From an uncultured Eubacteriales bacterium (lineage in GTDB: Bacteria; Bacillota; Clostridia; Oscillospirales; CAG-272): 18,051 nucleotides of DNA. The position numbers were made by a program, and so were the translations under genes. Below, piece after piece: positions 15,585 through 18,051 of the stretch. The notes below the pieces were generated by a model. That model was not told the DNA's origin. It ran no database searches and worked only from the letters and a program-made list of their open reading frames with translations. The stretch covers positions 1 through 18,051 of the forward strand of contig URZF01000012.1 of assembly GCA_900552255.1 (NCBI GenBank). Reading direction: 5' to 3'. How positions within the stretch are numbered: position 1 is the first letter of the stretch; each line of letters begins with the position of its first letter.

Positions 15585-16463
15585 ATGGCCGTTTTTCGTA
15601 TTGAACGGACCCGTGATTATACCGTTATGAGCAACCACCACCTGCGCGACAAGGCGCTGTCGCTGAAATCCAAGGGGCTTTTGTCCATGATGCTGTCCTT
15701 GCCGGAGGACTGGAACTACACCACCCGCGGCCTCGCCAAAATCTGCAAGGAGGGCGTGGACGCCATCGGCGGGGCGCTGCGGGAGCTGGAGAGCGCCGGG
15801 TACATCGTCCGCCACCAGATGCGGGACCGGCAGGGCCGCATCAGCGACACCGAGTACGTCATCTACGAGCAGCCCCAGCCCAAAGCGCCGGATACGCCCC
15901 AGCCGGATACTGCTTTACCAGATACGGAAAACCCGTATCTGGATGGCCCGGATACGGAAAAGCCCGCAGAATTAAATATAGAGAAATCAAAGACCCAAAA
16001 ACAAACAACGGATGTACCAAGTACCGATTCCATTCCCTTCCGGGAGAAAGCGGCGGCCAGGCCGCCGGAACGGAAAGGACGGGATGCGATGTCGGTGGAA
16101 GAAATGCAGGAGTATCGGGAATTGGTGTTGGAGAACATCGAGTACAACCACCTGTGCCGGGAGTTTACCACCTACCGCGAGGATTTGGACGAGATCGTGG
16201 AGTTGATCGTGGAGACGGTCTGCGCCAGACGCAAGACCACCCGCATTGCCGGGGCGGACTTTCCCCATGAGGTCGTGCGGTCGCGGTTCTTGAAGCTGGA
16301 CAGCTCCCACATCGAGTTCGTCATGGAGTGCCTGCACAACAACACCACCGAAATCCGCAACATGAAGCAGTACCTGCTGACCGTGCTGTTCAACGCGCCT
16401 ACCACCATGAACAACCACTACACGGCCCAGGTCAACCACGATATGCACGCAGGCGGCTGGTAA
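15585..16463 (+). CDS. Winged-helix/DUF6017-like replication protein of the element
   Basis: A 292-residue protein. AGGAG lies 7 nt before ATG. Residues 1-95 form a winged-helix DNA-binding domain (LSLKSKGLLSMMLSLPEDWN, then GLAKICKEGVDAIGGALREL). This is the N-terminal module of replisome-organiser/DnaD-like initiators in Gram-positive conjugative elements and phages. A Pro/Asp-rich linker (about 100-128) carries pentapeptide PDTxx repeats. The C-terminal domain (about 180-285, from MQEYRELVLENIEYNHL) matches what I know as DUF6017. A role in initiating replication of the excised circle is inferred from the domain type and location. The linker DNA itself has iteron-like structure. Confidence 0.85.
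   Translation: MAVFRIERTRDYTVMSNHHLRDKALSLKSKGLLSMMLSLPEDWNYTTRGLAKICKEGVDAIGGALRELESAGYIVRHQMRDRQGRISDTEYVIYEQPQPKAPDTPQPDTALPDTENPYLDGPDTEKPAELNIEKSKTQKQTTDVPSTDSIPFREKAAARPPERKGRDAMSVEEMQEYRELVLENIEYNHLCREFTTYREDLDEIVELIVETVCARRKTTRIAGADFPHEVVRSRFLKLDSSHIEFVMECLHNNTTEIRNMKQYLLTVLFNAPTTMNNHYTAQVNHDMHAGGW
15888..15957 (+). repeat. Five 15-bp iteron-like units inside the replication gene
   Basis: Units begin at 15888 (CCGGATACG), 15903 (CCGGATACT), 15918 (CCAGATACGG), 15933 (CCGTATCTGG, the inverted form) and 15948 (CCGGATACGG), at exact 15-bp intervals. Units three and four form a perfect 10-bp inverted repeat around 5 nt. In protein they read as PDTPQ, PDTAL, PDTEN, PYLDG and PDTEK. The array may be a set of initiator binding sites, a protein linker repeat, or both. 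Confidence 0.8.
15968..16009. other. A+T-rich tract next to iterons, candidate unwinding element
   Basis: By hand count about 26% G+C over 42 bp, within a gene that is otherwise G+C-rich. It starts 10 bp after the last iteron-like unit. Iterons followed by an A+T-rich tract is the usual layout of an initiator-melted origin, as in the phage lambda O gene. Origin function is inferred. Confidence 0.45.
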
Positions 16464-16502
16464 TGGCCGCCTTTTCTGCTGCACCGCCCAAGGAGGCACG
16501 AT

Positions 16503-17249
16503 ATGAACCAGATGGAAATTTTCAAAAACCCGGAGTTTGGAAGCATCCGCATAGTCGTAGATGGTGAGAAGTATTTCTTCTGCGGAATGGATGTTGCCAG
16601 AGCTTTGGGATACAAAGACACCGTAAACGCACTCAAGGCTCACTGCAAGGAGGATGGGGTGGCGTTTTACCACCTCACCGATAGCCTGGGGCGTGAGCAA
16701 AAAGCGAAGTTCATCAGTGAAGGCAATCTTTACCGCCTCATCGTCCACAGCAAGCTGCCCTCGGCGGAGCGGTTTGAACGCTGGGTGTTCGATGAAGTCC
16801 TGCCCAGCATCCGCCAGCATGGGGCCTACCTCACCAGGGAGAAGCTGTGGGAGGTCGCCACCTCGCCGGAAGCCCTGTTGAAGCTCTGCTCCGACCTGCT
16901 GGCCGAGCGCGAGAAGAACGCGGCGCTGCAAGCGGACAACGCCCGGCTGCAAGGCAAGGCCGTCTACTACGACCTGTTCATCGACCTGCGGCACAGCACC
17001 AACCTGCGCACCACCGCCAAGGAGCTGGAGGTGCCGGAACGGCGGTTCGTCCGCTTTCTGCTGGAACGCCGGTACGTCTACCGCGCTCCCTCCGGCTGCG
17101 TGATGCCCTACGCCAAGAGCGCCAACGATGGGCTGTTCTGCGTGAAAGACTTCTGCCGCAACGGCCACACCGGCTCCTACACGCTGGTGACGCCCAAGGG
17201 CAAGCTGCACTTTGCAGAACTGCGGTCGCTGATTCTGGTGACGGTATGA
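16503..17249 (+). CDS. BRO-N/KilA-C phage-type antirepressor
   Basis: A 248-residue protein. AAGGAGG lies 6 nt before ATG. Residues about 5-105 form a BRO-N domain (FFCGMDVARALGY, NLYRLIVHSKLPSAERFERWVFDEVLPSIR). A coiled-coil-like linker follows (about 128-150, EKNAALQADNARLQ). A KilA-C/ANT-type C-terminus runs from about 158 to 240 (TTAKELEVPERRFVRFLLERRYVYR). Such proteins are phage antirepressors or DNA-binding regulators. Its place between the replication gene and pcfB suggests a regulatory role in the element or a phage-derived passenger. It follows the replication gene by 39 bp. Confidence 0.9.
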   Translation: MNQMEIFKNPEFGSIRIVVDGEKYFFCGMDVARALGYKDTVNALKAHCKEDGVAFYHLTDSLGREQKAKFISEGNLYRLIVHSKLPSAERFERWVFDEVLPSIRQHGAYLTREKLWEVATSPEALLKLCSDLLAEREKNAALQADNARLQGKAVYYDLFIDLRHSTNLRTTAKELEVPERRFVRFLLERRYVYRAPSGCVMPYAKSANDGLFCVKDFCRNGHTGSYTLVTPKGKLHFAELRSLILVTV

Positions 17250-17336
17250 CAGGCCGGTATCTGCTGCGGCGGCTGGTTGTCCCGCCCTAGTATCAAGCGC
17301 CACCCTGTAAAACCTGTGGAAAGGAGGCGATGACCT

Positions 17337-17837
17337 ATGCAGGAGGAAGTGGAAAACAGAACTTTGACGCTGGTAGTCAGCGGCACAAAGCTCACAGGGC
17401 GGCTGTTTAAGGCCGCTATTGCCAAGTACATGGCTTACCGCAAGGAAAAGAAGCTGCAAAAGCAAAGAAGCCGGGACGCTCCCGTGATACCGCACGGCAA
17501 GCAAACTGTGAAGCAGCTGATCGGTCAGAACCAGGGCGTATCAAACATCGAGATCACCGACCCCTCTATCCGTGAGTTTGAGAAAATTGCCCGGAAGTAC
17601 GGTGTGGATTATGCCGTTAAAAAAGACCGCAGCAGCTCTCCGCCCAAGTACCTGATTTTCTTCAAAGGGCGGGATGCGGATGCTCTGACCGCTGCCTTTA
17701 CCGAATACACCAGCAAAAAGGTGAAAAAGGCACAGAAAACGGAACGCCCGTCTGTATTGGCGAAACTGAGCAAGTTCAAGGAACTGCTTCAGAATACGGT
17801 TATGGACCGACACAAGCGGAAGGAGCTGGAACGATGA
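17337..17837 (+). CDS. pcfB: PcfB / DUF3801 conjugation accessory protein
   Basis: A 166-residue protein. AAAGGAGG lies about 9 nt before ATG. The N-terminus (ENRTLTLVVSGTKLTGRLFKAAIAKYMA) and middle (SNIEITDPSIREFEKIARKYGVDYAVKKD) are characteristic of the PcfB/DUF3801 family. In pCF10-type systems this family links the relaxosome to the VirD4 coupling protein. The C-terminus is a basic helix. The stop overlaps the virD4 start by 4 bp (ATGA), as in related elements. Confidence 0.9.
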   Translation: MQEEVENRTLTLVVSGTKLTGRLFKAAIAKYMAYRKEKKLQKQRSRDAPVIPHGKQTVKQLIGQNQGVSNIEITDPSIREFEKIARKYGVDYAVKKDRSSSPPKYLIFFKGRDADALTAAFTEYTSKKVKKAQKTERPSVLAKLSKFKELLQNTVMDRHKRKELER

Positions 17838-17986
17838 AAAAGCAGTTGGACATCAAAAAGCTCGTTCTGCTGAACCTGCCCTATCTCCTTATGGGGTTGT
17901 TCGCTACCAATTTGGGAGAAGGCTGGCGTATGGCCACAGGTGCGGACGCTTCTGCAAAAATGCTCTCGTTTTTCAGCACGCTGCCG
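17834..17986 (+). pseudogene. VirD4/TraG-type coupling protein, N-terminal fragment
   Basis: Fifty-one codons (MKKQLDIKKLVLLNLPYLLM, then LFATNLGEGWRMATGADASA and SFFSTLP) correspond to the first transmembrane region of CD1115-like VirD4 coupling proteins, which are normally about 600 residues. The reading frame hits TGA at 17990 because the sequence changes to reverse-strand pdxS. All ATPase motifs are absent. The start has AAGGAG upstream and overlaps pcfB. The truncation comes from the junction, not from an internal mutation. Confidence 0.8.
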
Positions 17987-17989
17987 ACT
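17984..17989. other. Abrupt junction: conjugative element to pdxS
   Basis: VirD4 homology on the plus strand ends at CTGCCG (17981-17986). PdxS homology on the minus strand ends at AAGTCG (17990-17985). The two overlap by about two bases, which leaves no room for an attachment core or insertion-sequence end. Confidence 0.8.
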
Positions 17990-18051
17990 TGAAGATGCCG
18001 GAGCCGACGAACACACCTTCCGCACCAAGCTCCATCATGAGGGCTGCGTCG
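17985..18051 (-). pseudogene. pdxS: PdxS (PLP synthase lyase subunit), internal fragment
   Basis: The minus strand encodes DAALMMELGAEGVFVGSGIF followed by KS. This is a highly conserved PdxS segment near the phosphate-binding site, about four fifths of the way through the roughly 290-residue protein. PdxS makes pyridoxal 5'-phosphate from ribose 5-phosphate, glyceraldehyde 3-phosphate and ammonia delivered by PdxT. The N-terminal side runs off the right edge, and the C-terminal ~55 residues are lost at the junction. The short length limits certainty, but the motif is distinctive. Confidence 0.75.

Larger units (their letters stand above)
14641..17986 (+). mobile_element. Fragment of a Tn1549/CTn-like integrative conjugative element
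   Basis: Six co-directional genes with strong ribosome binding sites and codon use dominated by CTG, GCC and CGC lie in the order parB (3' part), two small ORFs, replication protein, antirepressor, pcfB, virD4 (5' part). The pcfB-virD4 pair and the upstream partition/replication genes are the layout of Tn1549-type and C. difficile CTn-type elements. No integrase, relaxase, att site or cargo resistance gene is present, so the element is incomplete here and cannot transfer by itself. Confidence 0.85.

Noticed and set aside
15987..17504. 505-codon open frame on the minus strand
   Set aside because: It is antisense to the replication protein, antirepressor and pcfB genes. It arises from G+C-rich codon bias and has no recognisable protein features.
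14641..17986. att sites or insertion-sequence ends bounding the element fragment
   Set aside because: No direct repeat, inverted repeat, integrase or transposase is visible at either edge, and both edges cut through genes.
17834..17992. virD4 stop at 17990 as a frameshift or nonsense mutation
   Set aside because: No frame downstream resumes VirD4 sequence, whereas the reverse strand matches PdxS directly. It is a junction, not a point mutation.
1..18051. CRISPR arrays or tandem repeats other than the replication-gene units
   Set aside because: No regularly spaced direct repeats of CRISPR type were seen on reading the window. No computed repeat search was possible.

Overview
The window looks like a contig from an uncultured Bacillota/Clostridia-type bacterium. 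The evidence is a ClpE-type zinc-finger AAA+ ATPase, an ecfA1-ecfA2-ecfT-truA block, a DUF5711-like membrane protein, strong GGAGG ribosome binding sites and a Tn1549-like conjugative element. No rRNA or other taxonomic marker is present, so finer placement is not possible.

Layout. (1) 1-1141, minus strand: an A+T-rich, accessory-looking gene that runs off the left edge. It fuses a GIY-YIG nuclease domain to a DUF2075/Schlafen-type helicase domain. A perfect 14-bp palindrome lies between its ribosome binding site and the upstream tRNA terminator. (2) 1193-1483, minus strand: a compact tRNA-Thr(TGT)/tRNA-Tyr(GTA) unit with a consensus sigma-70 promoter (TTGACA-17-TATACT), leader and spacer hairpins, and an intrinsic terminator. 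(3) 1523 to about 14638, minus strand: a tightly packed co-directional housekeeping run. In transcription order it holds a 5'-truncated prephenate-dehydratase-like protein, ruvC, ruvA, ruvB, an RlmI-like methyltransferase, ecfA1, ecfA2, ecfT, truA, a DUF5711-like protein, cvpA-like, clpE-like, an RluA-family pseudouridine synthase and a lipoprotein. Most neighbours overlap by 4-7 bp or lie within about 40 bp, so this is probably one or a few operons covering Holliday-junction processing, RNA modification, vitamin uptake energisation and protein quality control. (4) About 14641-17986, plus strand: a fragment of a Tn1549/CTn-like integrative conjugative element with different codon use (rich in CTG, GCC and CGC). 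It carries a 5'-truncated parB, two small ORFs, a terminator, a winged-helix/DUF6017-like replication protein, a BRO/KilA-C antirepressor, pcfB (DUF3801) and the first 51 codons of a VirD4-type coupling protein. (5) About 17985-18051, minus strand: a fragment of pdxS.

The element fragment is broken inside a gene at both ends. At about 14640 a truncated host gene faces a truncated parB. At about 17986 virD4 changes abruptly into reverse-strand pdxS. Neither join shows an attachment site, integrase or insertion sequence, so a chimeric assembly is the simplest explanation, with a real rearrangement as the alternative.

The most interesting biology inside intact sequence is in the element's replication gene. 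Five 15-bp iteron-like units (core CCGGATACGG, the fourth inverted) lie at exact 15-bp spacing and are followed at once by a roughly 40-bp A+T-rich tract of about 26% G+C. This is the architecture of a replication origin embedded in its own initiator gene.
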